Positions 47,983 to 57,859 of a DNA stretch of 64,000 nt are shown here, piece by piece. The stretch's first letter is position 1, and each line of letters opens with the position of its first letter. This stretch comes from SMWD01 sp964629475 (lineage in GTDB: Bacteria > Pseudomonadota > Gammaproteobacteria > Steroidobacterales > GCA-2729495), in NCBI GenBank assembly GCA_964629475.1, contig CAZVQW010000008.1, forward strand, positions 1 through 64,000, read 5' to 3'. Below the pieces are notes generated by a model, which worked only from the letters and a program-made list of their open reading frames with translations, was not told the DNA's origin and did no database searches. The translations under genes and the position numbers were made by a program.

Positions 47983-48843
47983 TCACTCCGGCAAGCGATA
48001 CTTGCGCGGGCGAAATCTCGGCTGGCCGTCGACCGGCATGGCGGATGCAGTAATGCCGACCTCGTGGCGCGGGAATTGCTGGGCATCGATCGTATCGAGG
48101 TAGCCGTGCCAGACGCCGTGTCCGACTGCCGGCAGGAAAAAGACCAGGCCAATCCCGGCCGTCGCGATGCCGACAACAAAGCCTATGATGATCAGCCCTA
48201 CCCAGACGAGCATCGCGGCCTTGTTGCACCAAACCGATTTCATCGAAGTCAGGATCGCCGTGATCGCATCGACATTCCGGTGCATGATCATCGGCAGAGA
48301 GAAAATACTTGCGGAAAATGTAAGAGCAAGAAACAGCGCGACGACGAGAAAGCCGGCAACAATATAGGTGGCCATTTCAGCAGGACCCGGATTGGCGCTG
48401 GCGGGCATGAAGATACTGACAACCGACGCGGCACGCGCCCAGACCAGGAAAATAATCAGAAGCACGAGAGCGAAGACCAATTCGGTACCGAGATAGCGAC
48501 GAAATGCGGCACGCAGAGAGCGCCTCATCGACACCGGCTCATCGCGCTGGAGTTGTGCGCTGATTGCATAGATACCGATACATGTCAGCGGCGCGATAAA
48601 CACGAACCCGCACAACATCGGAAACATGATCCACGCCCTGCCGTACTTCCACGCCATGACGGATACAAACATGACCAGCGCCGCCATGAACAGTCCGTAT
48701 GTCAGGCTTTGCCGTCGTGCCTTGCGCAGATCAGCAAAGCCCTCCTTGAGCCAGTACCATGGCGCAGATGCCGGCACATGCCGGCACGGCGCGACAAATG
48801 GCATCTCTTCCTTGCTGACTGGGCTCTCTATTTTACCGGTCAT
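47983..48843 (-). CDS. DUF2189 membrane protein
   Basis: A 286-residue membrane protein with six predicted helices, preceded by the family-type segment APWYWLKEGFADLRKARRQS. Function unknown; DUF2189 genes often lie near cytochrome oxidase operons, as here. The ATG at 48843 is used; a longer reading would overlap the cytidylyltransferase gene. Confidence 0.8.
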   Translation of the reverse strand: MTGKIESPVSKEEMPFVAPCRHVPASAPWYWLKEGFADLRKARRQSLTYGLFMAALVMFVSVMAWKYGRAWIMFPMLCGFVFIAPLTCIGIYAISAQLQRDEPVSMRRSLRAAFRRYLGTELVFALVLLIIFLVWARAASVVSIFMPASANPGPAEMATYIVAGFLVVALFLALTFSASIFSLPMIMHRNVDAITAILTSMKSVWCNKAAMLVWVGLIIIGFVVGIATAGIGLVFFLPAVGHGVWHGYLDTIDAQQFPRHEVGITASAMPVDGQPRFRPRKYRLPE

Positions 48844-48938
48844 CGAGCCATATTCCTTACACAGTATGACGCTGTGATTATCAGGTGTTTCTACCGGTGG
48901 CGCGATACGGAATTTACGTATTAGCGGCGGGTCGTCAC

Positions 48939-49637
48939 CTATTCCAAACTGTGGTCCATAGCCGCTCTGACCGCCGCCAGGTCCCATCGAGTCGTCACTT
49001 TTATATTGCCGTAGTCCGATTGCACCAGGCGAATACTATATCCCAGGTCGCGAGCCGTATCGGAAGTCGTATCACCCGACAGCCCATTCCGCTTTTGAGT
49101 TTCCAGAACATGTTTGAAAACATCACCACGGTAAATCGTGGGATCACAGTGACAGGCCAGATTTGCCCGTGGCAGCACGCGCTTGATGAACTGCTCATCG
49201 GATTCACTAATGGTTCGGGTATCGGGAACACAAGCCTGTACCGCATCACTATCCGACATGGCTGACAGACACCTGGTAATGAGTTCCACAGACGTGTTGG
49301 GGGAAGCAGCATTGTGCAGAATAATACTGTCCTGCGCGTTCAAACCATCCTCGGCAATCAGTCCGGCTGCATTTTGAACCGATACCTGGCGAGTATTGCC
49401 ACCCACCACCACCGTCACATGCTCAACAAGCTCGTGCCGCTTAAGAGTCTCTGTGGTTTGCTCAAGCCATTGTGGATTTGCAACAACGATAACCCTGTCG
49501 ATCTCAGCGATCCCAACATAAGTCTGCACACTATGAATAAAAAGCGGCTTGCCCGCTATTTCCGCAAACTGCTTGGGCAAACTGCCCGACCCGAATCGAG
49601 CCCCCTTTCCTGCCGCCAATATCAGCGCTGCGATCAT
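48939..49637 (-). CDS. IspD/TarI-type cytidylyltransferase
   Basis: A 232-residue nucleotidyltransferase with the LAAGKGARFGSGSLPKQF CTP-binding loop. IspD makes CDP-methylerythritol; TarI makes CDP-ribitol. Its place beside a CDP-glycerol-polymerase-like transferase and a sugar epimerase, inside a polysaccharide locus, favours a CDP-polyol role over isoprenoid synthesis (inference). Its start overlaps the epimerase stop (ATGA). Confidence 0.8.
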   Translation of the reverse strand: MIAALILAAGKGARFGSGSLPKQFAEIAGKPLFIHSVQTYVGIAEIDRVIVVANPQWLEQTTETLKRHELVEHVTVVVGGNTRQVSVQNAAGLIAEDGLNAQDSIILHNAASPNTSVELITRCLSAMSDSDAVQACVPDTRTISESDEQFIKRVLPRANLACHCDPTIYRGDVFKHVLETQKRNGLSGDTTSDTARDLGYSIRLVQSDYGNIKVTTRWDLAAVRAAMDHSLE

Positions 49638-50563
49638 CGGTTAACCCCTTGCCCCAGCTCAGCGCCTCGTTGCAAAAACCATTCAATGGTTTGCGTCAGA
49701 CCTTCACGCAGGCTATACATCGGCCGATACCCCAGCACCGACTCTGCATACTTCGTGCACGCCAACATTCGCTCCACAGTTCCCGGGCCCGGCGGAAAAT
49801 AGCGGCCTTCGAGTTCAACACCCGAGACCTCGGAAGCGACTGTCACCAACTCGCGCAATGAAGTTGACTGACCACTTCCGGCATTGAGAGTTGTCACACC
49901 CGGCAGCGTTGCAGTCAGTGCCGCCAGACAAAGACTCGTGACGTCATCTATATGAACAAAATCCCTGACAAATTCCGGCTGCCCGGGAAGATGAAGTTCT
50001 TCACCGGTTGTCAATGACGACAGGATCATCCCAATATAACCGGTATCGATCTCTTGCTTCGGCCCATACACGGAATATGGCCGAACAATCACGATATCCA
50101 TGGCTGACTGCGGCTGCAATATATGGCAGAAATGCTCACCGGCTAATTTGGACAATGCGTATGTCTCGAGGGGTTGTGGCAATTCTGTTTCGGCGGACGG
50201 AAGACCATCCGACTCACCAATCACCTTGGCGCTGGACAAAAAGATAAAGCGTCTGATGCCGGCAGTGATTGCGGCACGTAGCAGGTTGAGTGTTCCCGTA
50301 ACATTGAGCTCGATTGAACTCAATGGATTCTTTGCCACTTCGTTGACCTGATGAATGGCGGCACCATGCACGACCGCATCCATACCCTCGCAGGTCGCGC
50401 GGCAATCTTCTGCATTCAGTAAACTGCCGTGTAAATAGTTCACTTCTGGCGTGGCGGCTCCCTCACGGATATCGACCAACCGCACGTCATGGCCCGCCTC
50501 GGACAAGACCGAGCCGAGCGCCGAGCCGATGAAACCCAAACCGCCTGTTATCGATATACGCAT
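49634..50563 (-). CDS. NAD-dependent sugar epimerase/dehydratase
   Basis: A 309-residue extended short-chain dehydrogenase with the NAD-binding GGLGFIG loop, catalytic SSAKV and YALSK (Tyr-x-x-x-Lys), and the sugar-binding VRPYSVYGP. It modifies a nucleotide sugar, likely UDP-linked. The ATG at 50563 has GAAGAG upstream and the gene overlaps the cytidylyltransferase. Confidence 0.88.
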   Translation of the reverse strand: MRISITGGLGFIGSALGSVLSEAGHDVRLVDIREGAATPEVNYLHGSLLNAEDCRATCEGMDAVVHGAAIHQVNEVAKNPLSSIELNVTGTLNLLRAAITAGIRRFIFLSSAKVIGESDGLPSAETELPQPLETYALSKLAGEHFCHILQPQSAMDIVIVRPYSVYGPKQEIDTGYIGMILSSLTTGEELHLPGQPEFVRDFVHIDDVTSLCLAALTATLPGVTTLNAGSGQSTSLRELVTVASEVSGVELEGRYFPPGPGTVERMLACTKYAESVLGYRPMYSLREGLTQTIEWFLQRGAELGQGVNR

Positions 50564-50590
50564 CAACTACTCTTCACTCGTACGACCCGC

Positions 50591-51826
50591 CTATACAGAG
50601 GGTGGCAGGAATCGGGCCACGATTTCCCGGTATGTACGTTCACTCGATTGCGCATCACGCCAGGTATGAAATCTGCCGAGTACTTCCTGATACTTATCCC
50701 GCCATTCACCTGTCCCATTATCGATAATCGATCTTAGTGCAGTCTCCAATTCGTTCACATTTTCAGGTTTTGGGCCGGGCGTTACTTCGTCAAAGTTAAA
50801 GTAAAAGCTTCTCGAATGCTGCAGATAGCTGGCAAGATCCGGTACGAAGAAGATGACTGGTTTTTCCGTCAACAAGAAATCAAAAACAACACTTGAGTAA
50901 TCACTAATCAGCCCGCTCACGGCACTGAACAAGCCGTTCGGATCGATACCCGCATCTATCAATATCAGGTGACTATTCGGACCGGAGACGAATGACCGAT
51001 TCCGCAATCCATCCACAAAATGCAGCTTGACCAGCAATATGATGCCAAGTCGGGCAGCCATCTGCTCCAGGCCCTCGAGAGGAAACTCAAAACGGGAAGC
51101 ATCATCGCGAAATGTCGGTAAATAGAGAAATACCGGCAGGCCCCTGCTCGTCACATCGGCAAGCATCGTCTGCTCGGGCCGGCTAATGCCCTCGCCTGAT
51201 GTACGAAGCAATTGATCATTGCGCGGAAAGCCGGTGATGACTACCCGATCGGCACCCACACCATAATACTCCTGACCTTGCCGGACATGATCCGGTGATG
51301 TCGCAATCATCAGATCCGGCCGGACAAGATGCCAGGGCAGCAGGTAACTCCAGACCAACCGCTGCAGCGGAGAGCCATGAAATAATTTATACAGGCGATG
51401 CGTTGGATGCTCAATTGCACGCTCCACCTTCTTAATGCCGATACCATGGCGCAACAAGACTTTCCTGGCGCCCCTAGATAACCAGTGATTGATATCTTTC
51501 GTCAGACCATCGAACACGTAGACGCCGGACGTCAGGCAGGCAAAAATTCCCTGCAGCGACCATGGCTGATAAACGACATAGCCACGGTCACGCAGACTCC
51601 GAATCACACCCGCATCGCTGCTGATCCATACAGGCTCAACGACACCCTCTTCTTGTCCAACAACATGCTCGAACAGTGCCGCCGCATTATCGGCAAATCG
51701 CTTGCCGCTCCAGCTGCCAAAAACCCAGCGATGTGGATTTCGCGGCACGAATCCCGACAAAAAATACAAAAAAAACAACAGGGGCCGGAATAAAACCCCA
51801 ACAACGCCCTTAAAGGTGACGATCAT
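50591..51826 (-). CDS. CDP-glycerol glycerophosphotransferase-like protein (TagF family)
   Basis: A 411-residue protein with an N-terminal membrane-proximal helix (VLFRPLLFFLYFLSG) and the glycerophosphotransferase domain: VLLRHGIGIKKVER, TGFPRNDQLL, LPTFRDD and the conserved ISDYSSVVFDFLL. In Gram-positives this family polymerises teichoic acid; in some Gram-negatives it adds polyol-phosphate to capsules. The start at 51826 is used, just after the upstream stop. Confidence 0.85.
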   Translation of the reverse strand: MIVTFKGVVGVLFRPLLFFLYFLSGFVPRNPHRWVFGSWSGKRFADNAAALFEHVVGQEEGVVEPVWISSDAGVIRSLRDRGYVVYQPWSLQGIFACLTSGVYVFDGLTKDINHWLSRGARKVLLRHGIGIKKVERAIEHPTHRLYKLFHGSPLQRLVWSYLLPWHLVRPDLMIATSPDHVRQGQEYYGVGADRVVITGFPRNDQLLRTSGEGISRPEQTMLADVTSRGLPVFLYLPTFRDDASRFEFPLEGLEQMAARLGIILLVKLHFVDGLRNRSFVSGPNSHLILIDAGIDPNGLFSAVSGLISDYSSVVFDFLLTEKPVIFFVPDLASYLQHSRSFYFNFDEVTPGPKPENVNELETALRSIIDNGTGEWRDKYQEVLGRFHTWRDAQSSERTYREIVARFLPPSV

Positions 51827-51828
51827 AT

Positions 51829-52713
51829 TTATTGAGCCCGTGACTGGCGTGGCGGCCGGACAGCGCCGGCCAAGACGCTGCGAATTCTGTAAATACTCGT
51901 GCGCGCACAAACATAAACACTCTTCGAATCCGCATCGCCAAATACAAGATTGGCCGGGCGTTCGGGAAGTTCTGCAAATGCGATACGACATCCATCCGGG
52001 TCAAACACTTCGATACCACGCAGGCAGGCAACCCAGACATTACCTACCTGATCAAGGCGAATACCGTCAGGACGATCACACTCACAAAAAACTCGTTCAT
52101 TCGATAACGTGCCGTCCATATCGACGATGAATTGCCGAAGATGCCCTTTCTCCGTATCTGCAACCAGCAATTCACTTTCATCGAGCGAAAACGCCAATCC
52201 GTTGGGTTTGTCAAAATCGTCTCGAAGCAATATCAATTGCATGCCGTCAGGATTCAGGCCAAAGACCCCCTGAAAATCAAGTTCGCGCTCCTCTTCTGCA
52301 ACTCCATACGGTGGATCAGTAAAAAAAACCATGCCGTCGCTGCGCACAATTATGTCATTCGGACTATTCAGTCGCTTGCCGCGGAAACTGTCAACCACTG
52401 TTTGCACCAAGCCGGACCGATCCATGCTGCTGACACGACGATGCCGATGCTCACAGCTCAATAGTCTGCCATCGATATCCAGTGTATTACCGTTCGCCTG
52501 ACCGGTCGGCTCACGCAGCAATCCTGTCTGGCCTTCACGATACCAGTACAACCGGTTTGCGAGTATATCGCTGAATAGCAGGCACTCCTTTTTTACACCG
52601 GTCAACGGCGTCAGTGGATCACTCGCCGATAGCCAAACCGGCCCCTCGACAAAACAAAATCCACCAGCAATTTTCTCCGCCTCTGACGAAACAATCATGT
52701 CTGACGTTGTCAT
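51829..52713 (-). CDS. SMP-30/gluconolactonase-like protein
   Basis: A 294-residue six-bladed propeller of the SMP-30/LRE family. The metal-binding residues are in GGFCFVEGPVW (Glu), RLNSPNDIIV (Asn) and the later LDESELLVADT (Asp). Such enzymes hydrolyse sugar lactones. The ATG at 52713 has GGAG 9 bases upstream and gives the usual length; upstream GTG/ATG starts are less supported. It begins the minus-strand glycan group ahead of the TagF-like gene. Confidence 0.82.
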   Translation of the reverse strand: MTTSDMIVSSEAEKIAGGFCFVEGPVWLSASDPLTPLTGVKKECLLFSDILANRLYWYREGQTGLLREPTGQANGNTLDIDGRLLSCEHRHRRVSSMDRSGLVQTVVDSFRGKRLNSPNDIIVRSDGMVFFTDPPYGVAEEERELDFQGVFGLNPDGMQLILLRDDFDKPNGLAFSLDESELLVADTEKGHLRQFIVDMDGTLSNERVFCECDRPDGIRLDQVGNVWVACLRGIEVFDPDGCRIAFAELPERPANLVFGDADSKSVYVCARTSIYRIRSVLAGAVRPPRQSRAQ

Positions 52714-52792
52714 TTCTGCCGGCTCCACATCGTCTGCTTGCAGCGAATCCATAAAACGGCAATCACCATAACCAGCATTCACGCCTTATTCA

Positions 52793-52837
52793 TGCATAAC
52801 TTCAACATAATGTTGAAAATTTTTCAGAACTTATGCA
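52793..52837. promoter_or_regulatory. Nested inverted repeats in a divergent promoter region
   Basis: A perfect inner palindrome TTCAACAT-A-ATGTTGAA (52801-52817) sits inside an outer repeat TGCATAA (52793-52799) / TTATGCA (52831-52837). It lies between the divergent lactonase and sugar-transferase genes. It is a good candidate operator for a dimeric regulator, or a transcript hairpin. Confidence 0.5.
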
Positions 52838-52995
52838 CGGGATCATTTAAACTGATAGAAGTCGACTCCATAATAATCCTAGAATAAGAATTCGGCACAA
52901 ATATCCTGAAACAGGACACTCAACCGGGAAAACCGATCGCGGATCTCTCGGCCTATTTTCCTGCCGTCCCACCAGAGCACGCAGACAAGGAATCC

Positions 52996-54456
52996 ATGAC
53001 CAGCAATCCAGAAACTGAATTCGGACGTCGAGGAACCAGCATCCTGCCGACCGTTTCACTTTCTCAAAGCATCATCTCCGGGTTGACTGCGCTGTTCGAT
53101 ATTCTGATTTCCATTTCGACCGGCCTGTTGATTTTCTGGGCATACGTCATCGACGCACCAAAAGATCTCTCACTCTATATGACGGCGATAGCACTGTATT
53201 CATTATTGATGGTGCAATCGTTCTACATGGTCGGACTCTATCGCTTCAGTCGCATCCTGACACCTCATCGTCAGGTTACAAATATTGCCGGAATTTGCCT
53301 GATCCTGACCCTGATCCTGATTGCCTGCGTATTCGCACTTAAAATCTCGGAAGAATTCTCGCGAGTCTGGGCCTTCAGCTGGTTTTTTGCGAACGTTATC
53401 GGCATCGTCACCGCTCGGTTTGCGCTATACAAAATCGTCACCCGGCTGTCCGAGCAGGGTCGAATTGGTCGCAAGATAGCCATCTATGGCGGGACTGCAC
53501 AGGGCACACAGCTCATCCGGCATATTGACACTCTGCACGAGCCATGGAACAGAATCGTCGGCGTGTTCGATGATCGCTCGGACAGGGTAGAGTCAGATCT
53601 TGAGGGCTATCCGCTAATCGGCAATACCGAGGACCTCGTCGCATGGTGCCGTGAAAATCATGCCGATGAAGTATTGATTGCATTACCGTGGAGTGCCCGG
53701 GAGCGAATCCTGGCAATTCTCCAACTGCTTGCCGCCTTGCCCGTCAATGTGCGCCTGAGCCCCGAATTCATGGGCATGGACTTGTTGCACCGACGCACGA
53801 CCAATCAATTTCGCGTGCCCATGCTAAGCGTCCTTGAAAAACCCGTTTCAGGATGGGGCGCGATTACGAAAACGATTCTGGACTACGCTGTCGCGCTCAC
53901 GATGATGATAATCGCCTCACCACTATTGCTCGCAGTCATGCTCGCAATCAAGCTGGACAGTCCCGGACCGATATTTTTCCGCCAGAAACGCTATGGATTC
54001 AATAACCAGTTAATAGAGGTATACAAGTTTCGGTCGATGCATGCAGATCAGACCGACCATGATGCCGAGGCGATCACGCGTAAAGATGACCCGCGGGTCA
54101 CGCGAGTAGGTGCAATCATCCGTCGGTTCAGCATCGACGAACTACCGCAAATCTTCAATGTCCTGATGGGTGATATGTCGGTTGTCGGACCGCGCCCTCA
54201 CGCATTGAAGGCTAAGGCCGGAGACGTACTGTACGAAGATGTCATCGACCAATATGCCGTCCGGCACAAGGTCAAACCCGGGATCACGGGCTGGGCGCAG
54301 GTCAACGGATGGCGCGGCGATACCCATGATGAGGCCTCTCTGATCGGACGACTGGAGCATGATCTGTACTACATTGACAACTGGTCCGTTCTACTCGACC
54401 TCAGCATCATAGTGCGCACAGTCGTCGTCGTTCTGCGCGGTGAGAACAGTTACTAG
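52996..54456 (+). CDS. Undecaprenyl-phosphate glucose phosphotransferase, WcaJ type
   Basis: A 486-residue polyprenyl glycosylphosphotransferase: four N-terminal helices, a central Rossmann-like CoA-binding-type domain (IAIYGGTAQGTQLIRHID), a fifth helix, and the catalytic domain (FFRQKRYGFN, YKFRSMH, SIDELPQIFNVLMGDMSVVG, RPH, KPGITGWAQVNG). It starts repeat-unit synthesis by transferring a sugar-1-phosphate to undecaprenyl phosphate. It converges with the GT4 gene. Confidence 0.93.
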   Translation: MTSNPETEFGRRGTSILPTVSLSQSIISGLTALFDILISISTGLLIFWAYVIDAPKDLSLYMTAIALYSLLMVQSFYMVGLYRFSRILTPHRQVTNIAGICLILTLILIACVFALKISEEFSRVWAFSWFFANVIGIVTARFALYKIVTRLSEQGRIGRKIAIYGGTAQGTQLIRHIDTLHEPWNRIVGVFDDRSDRVESDLEGYPLIGNTEDLVAWCRENHADEVLIALPWSARERILAILQLLAALPVNVRLSPEFMGMDLLHRRTTNQFRVPMLSVLEKPVSGWGAITKTILDYAVALTMMIIASPLLLAVMLAIKLDSPGPIFFRQKRYGFNNQLIEVYKFRSMHADQTDHDAEAITRKDDPRVTRVGAIIRRFSIDELPQIFNVLMGDMSVVGPRPHALKAKAGDVLYEDVIDQYAVRHKVKPGITGWAQVNGWRGDTHDEASLIGRLEHDLYYIDNWSVLLDLSIIVRTVVVVLRGENSY

Positions 54457-54482
54457 CAGAGTCACAGAGCCTTGAAAAAAAC

Positions 54483-55604
54483 TCAGGTTAGTGCCAGCTC
54501 TTTATAAACAGCCACGGTCTCGTCAACCATGCGGTCGAAGCTGAATGTAGCCGCAATTTCTGCTGACCTGATTGCCATAGCGTCGCGCAGTTCCGGTTGC
54601 CGTGCCAGAGAAACCAGGCGATCGGCCATCGACTCGATCGACATTGGTGATACTACGAAACCGTTCTCTCCATCACGCACGACCAGGTTCGCTCCACCGA
54701 CATCTGTCATGACAATCGGCAGACTATTCGCCGCGGCTTCCAGTAACACGTAGGGCATGCCCTCGTAGCGACTCGGCAATATGAATACATCGAATGCATT
54801 CATAAGCTCTGCGCCGTTCGCGGCCCCGGTGAACACGACCTGATCTTCAACACCCAGATTGACGGCAAGTGCTTTCACTACCCCGAACTCAGGTCCGTCA
54901 CCAACGATGACCAGCCGCACGTTACTGACCTGTCGGCTAGCCATGGCAAAGGCCGACAGCGCACGATCGACGGCTTTCTGATGAGAGATTCGCCCGACGA
55001 AGCCGAAGCAGATCGTGTCTGCTTCCAGGCTCAGTTGCCGGCGAAGTGCACCATGATTAGTCGCGGGTAGCGACCCGATACCATTGCACACGACCCGCAA
55101 TTTATGCGCAGGGAACCCCAGACTTTGAAAATGCTCACGCTCGGCCGGCGATACACAAATAATTCGCCCGCACAAGCCCATGAGTAATCGCTCGGCAATT
55201 AAGTACGCCGACCGCGCCAGCACGGACAACTGTGGATTCATCGTTATCGGCGCATGAGGTGTATACACGACGGGAACACTCTTACCCACCTGCGCGAGGC
55301 GCAACAACGCGCCGGCCTTGGAGCTGTGCGCATGCACAACGTCAAACGGGCCCATCTCGTCGATCAGGCATTTCAACTGCCGGCATGCACTGATATCACC
55401 GAGCGTCACGGACCGATGCATCTCCAGTTCGAAAACGCTGAGCCGGCACACCTTGCTGATGGCTTCCAGGAACCATGCTTCGGCCCGACGTGGAGAGTAG
55501 ATCAGCGAAACTTCGTGACCTCTCGCCAGCAATCCACGGGCCAGATCGATCACATGGCGCCCGGCACCTCCGCTGCAGGCCTCGAGGACCAGTAATACAC
55601 GCAT
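54483..55604 (-). CDS. Glycosyltransferase family 4
   Basis: A 373-residue GT-B glycosyltransferase: an N-terminal Gly-rich donor/acceptor loop (CSGGAGRHVIDLARGL), the middle RISHQKAVDRAL, and the C-terminal E-x7-E (PSRYEGMPYVLLEAAA). It adds a sugar to the growing repeat unit in the cytoplasm. The ATG at 55604 has AAGGGG upstream. Sugar specificity cannot be read from sequence. Confidence 0.9.
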   Translation of the reverse strand: MRVLLVLEACSGGAGRHVIDLARGLLARGHEVSLIYSPRRAEAWFLEAISKVCRLSVFELEMHRSVTLGDISACRQLKCLIDEMGPFDVVHAHSSKAGALLRLAQVGKSVPVVYTPHAPITMNPQLSVLARSAYLIAERLLMGLCGRIICVSPAEREHFQSLGFPAHKLRVVCNGIGSLPATNHGALRRQLSLEADTICFGFVGRISHQKAVDRALSAFAMASRQVSNVRLVIVGDGPEFGVVKALAVNLGVEDQVVFTGAANGAELMNAFDVFILPSRYEGMPYVLLEAAANSLPIVMTDVGGANLVVRDGENGFVVSPMSIESMADRLVSLARQPELRDAMAIRSAEIAATFSFDRMVDETVAVYKELALT

Positions 55605-55690
55605 ACCCCTTACTCCCGGGACATGCATGTGGTCATACGTCGAATGTCTGACTGCCCCCGGTTGCGAGTGTGTCGTTCAATCTGCATTAC

Positions 55691-57859
55691 TCAACCCGTG
55701 TAGTACTTCTCGAGATCGCCCGTATACGCACCGGAGTCACCATACCCATATTGTGCATGCTTCCTGGCATCGACCATCGACAATAAGCTACCGGCCAACC
55801 GGGCATGTGCGCCATGGAGCTGACCGAGTGTATTGCGCACCACGGCACGCCTGGTTTTAGCCCAATGCACAACAACGACTGTCGCATCAGCCCATTGACA
55901 AAGAATGCGAGCATCCGTCGTCGCCAATACCGGCGGTGAATCGATCACGATAAAATCGAAACGTTCGTTGAGTGTTTCGAGGAGTTGCTGCATTTTTTCC
56001 GACTCGAGCAGATTTGGTGCATTCGGGCTGGGTGATCCGGCCGGCAGGATAAAAAGACCCGCCGATTCATTTTCGACCAGCACATCATCAACAGTTGCGG
56101 TACCGGTCAGGACATCTACGAGACCGGGTTGGCGAGCGATACCAAAAAGTTCATGACAGCTCGGCCGCCGCGTATCGGCGTCGATCAGCACCGTTCTGCG
56201 CCCCGCCGCACTTTGACTCGTCGCCAGACACGAGGCAACCGTCGTCTTGCCCTCACCGGGCACCGAAGAGGTCACCAGTACTGATTTGGGCGCCTGAGCC
56301 GGAAACGCAAGGCCGATACTCCAGTTCAGAGTTCTGAGTGCCTCACCGAATGCCGTACTTGGCTTGCCCGACACATATCCCGCCAAAGACTTGTAACTGC
56401 CGGTACTCGGCACGAGCGGCACAAATCCGATCGACGGTACCCCGGTCGCCCGCTCCAATTCATCACCGCTGCGAAATCCGTCATCCAGCAGTTCGATGAT
56501 CAGAACAATAATCAAACCGAGTATCGTCGCGGCAATGAACACCAACGCCAGAATGACACCAACCTGCGGGAATGCCGGCTGCAACGGCATATCCGCCGGA
56601 GAAATCACCCGCGCATCAGCCTGCTGAAAATCGGCATCCTCCTGTGACAGGGTCTCCTTCTGTCGAGACAACAGGGTTGCCAGCAAAATACGGTTTGCCT
56701 CGGCTTCGCGTTCCAATGCACGCAATTCAATTTCATTTTGATTCGCGATGGCAACCTGCTTCTTCATCTCATCGAGGCTCAGCTGCAACGATTCTTCCCT
56801 TGCTCGTGCCACCGCCACCTGGTTCCGCAATCCGGCGACAATCTTATCGATCTCGGCGTCGATACGCGCCTTGAAGTCTTCCGCTTCTGCCCGCAACTGC
56901 ACCATCTTCGGATGCCGCTCGCCGTACTCGGATGACGATTCGGCCACTTTTCGTTCGACCTCCGATTCCTGCTCGCGAAGTCGCTGAATGAGGGGTGAGT
57001 TGAGCACCTCATACAAGGTATCGTTACTGCGTTGGCCGGGTGACATTTCCTCTATCTGACTCAGGCGGGCCGACGCCTCCGCTCGTTCGCTGCGCGCCAG
57101 TACAAGCTGAGTATTGAGCTCGATCAACTCCCGGGATGCCAGCGTAATGCCGTCACCACCGAGCAAACCAAAACCTGCTCGTGCCGCCTCGACCTGCCGC
57201 TCCGCACTCTGCACTTTATCCCTGAGCTCATCGATCCGAATCCCGAGCCATGCATTTGCCCGATGCGTTGACTCGAACTTTGCCTCGAGCCGAGACACGA
57301 TGTATTCATCGGATAATGTATTGGCAATCGTGGCTGCCTTCTCTGCAGACTCCGATGAGAAACCAACCGAAATGACGCGCGACGTGTCAAGCGTAAGAAC
57401 GGTCAGGCGCTGCAAGAATCGATTAACGATTGTGCTGAACCCACGGGAGAGCGCGCCAGACAAGGCCTCATCGACCGGTTCCAGGTCGGGATTGAACTCC
57501 GGATCATCGTACAGTTCGAGTCGCCGGATAACGCGACCGGCCAATGCCCGCGAACTCAGGACAAGAGCCTCGCTATGAATCGACTCCTCGTCACCGCTCA
57601 GTCCGGCCACAACCGATTCAACCGATACGATATTGGTTTTGGTCGGCTCGACCATGATCAACGCCTCAGCCGAATATCTCGGCGTGATCATGAATAATAT
57701 TAATCCGGCACATATCAGTGAACCGAGTATCACACCGATCAGCACCCATTTGCGCCTGGCGACTGCAGCAATGATCTCACCGAGACCGGGATCAGCCGGC
57801 ATGCTAATGGCACCACTGGCCCGACTCTGTACTTCAGTTTGTGTATCAATCTGCCGCAT
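55691..57859 (-). CDS. Wzc-like polysaccharide co-polymerase with BY-kinase domain
   Basis: A 722-residue protein with an N-terminal Wzz domain between two helices (VLIGVILGSLICAGLILFMI near 35; VILALVFIAATILGLIIVLI near 430), a long coiled coil (about 200-400) and a C-terminal tyrosine kinase: Walker A SSVPGEGKTT, Walker A' VLIDADTRRP and Walker B FIVIDSPP. It ends in a Tyr-rich tail (YGYGDSGAYTGDLEKYYTG). Controls chain length and export. TGATG overlap with the upstream Wza-like gene. Confidence 0.93.
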   Translation of the reverse strand: MRQIDTQTEVQSRASGAISMPADPGLGEIIAAVARRKWVLIGVILGSLICAGLILFMITPRYSAEALIMVEPTKTNIVSVESVVAGLSGDEESIHSEALVLSSRALAGRVIRRLELYDDPEFNPDLEPVDEALSGALSRGFSTIVNRFLQRLTVLTLDTSRVISVGFSSESAEKAATIANTLSDEYIVSRLEAKFESTHRANAWLGIRIDELRDKVQSAERQVEAARAGFGLLGGDGITLASRELIELNTQLVLARSERAEASARLSQIEEMSPGQRSNDTLYEVLNSPLIQRLREQESEVERKVAESSSEYGERHPKMVQLRAEAEDFKARIDAEIDKIVAGLRNQVAVARAREESLQLSLDEMKKQVAIANQNEIELRALEREAEANRILLATLLSRQKETLSQEDADFQQADARVISPADMPLQPAFPQVGVILALVFIAATILGLIIVLIIELLDDGFRSGDELERATGVPSIGFVPLVPSTGSYKSLAGYVSGKPSTAFGEALRTLNWSIGLAFPAQAPKSVLVTSSVPGEGKTTVASCLATSQSAAGRRTVLIDADTRRPSCHELFGIARQPGLVDVLTGTATVDDVLVENESAGLFILPAGSPSPNAPNLLESEKMQQLLETLNERFDFIVIDSPPVLATTDARILCQWADATVVVVHWAKTRRAVVRNTLGQLHGAHARLAGSLLSMVDARKHAQYGYGDSGAYTGDLEKYYTG

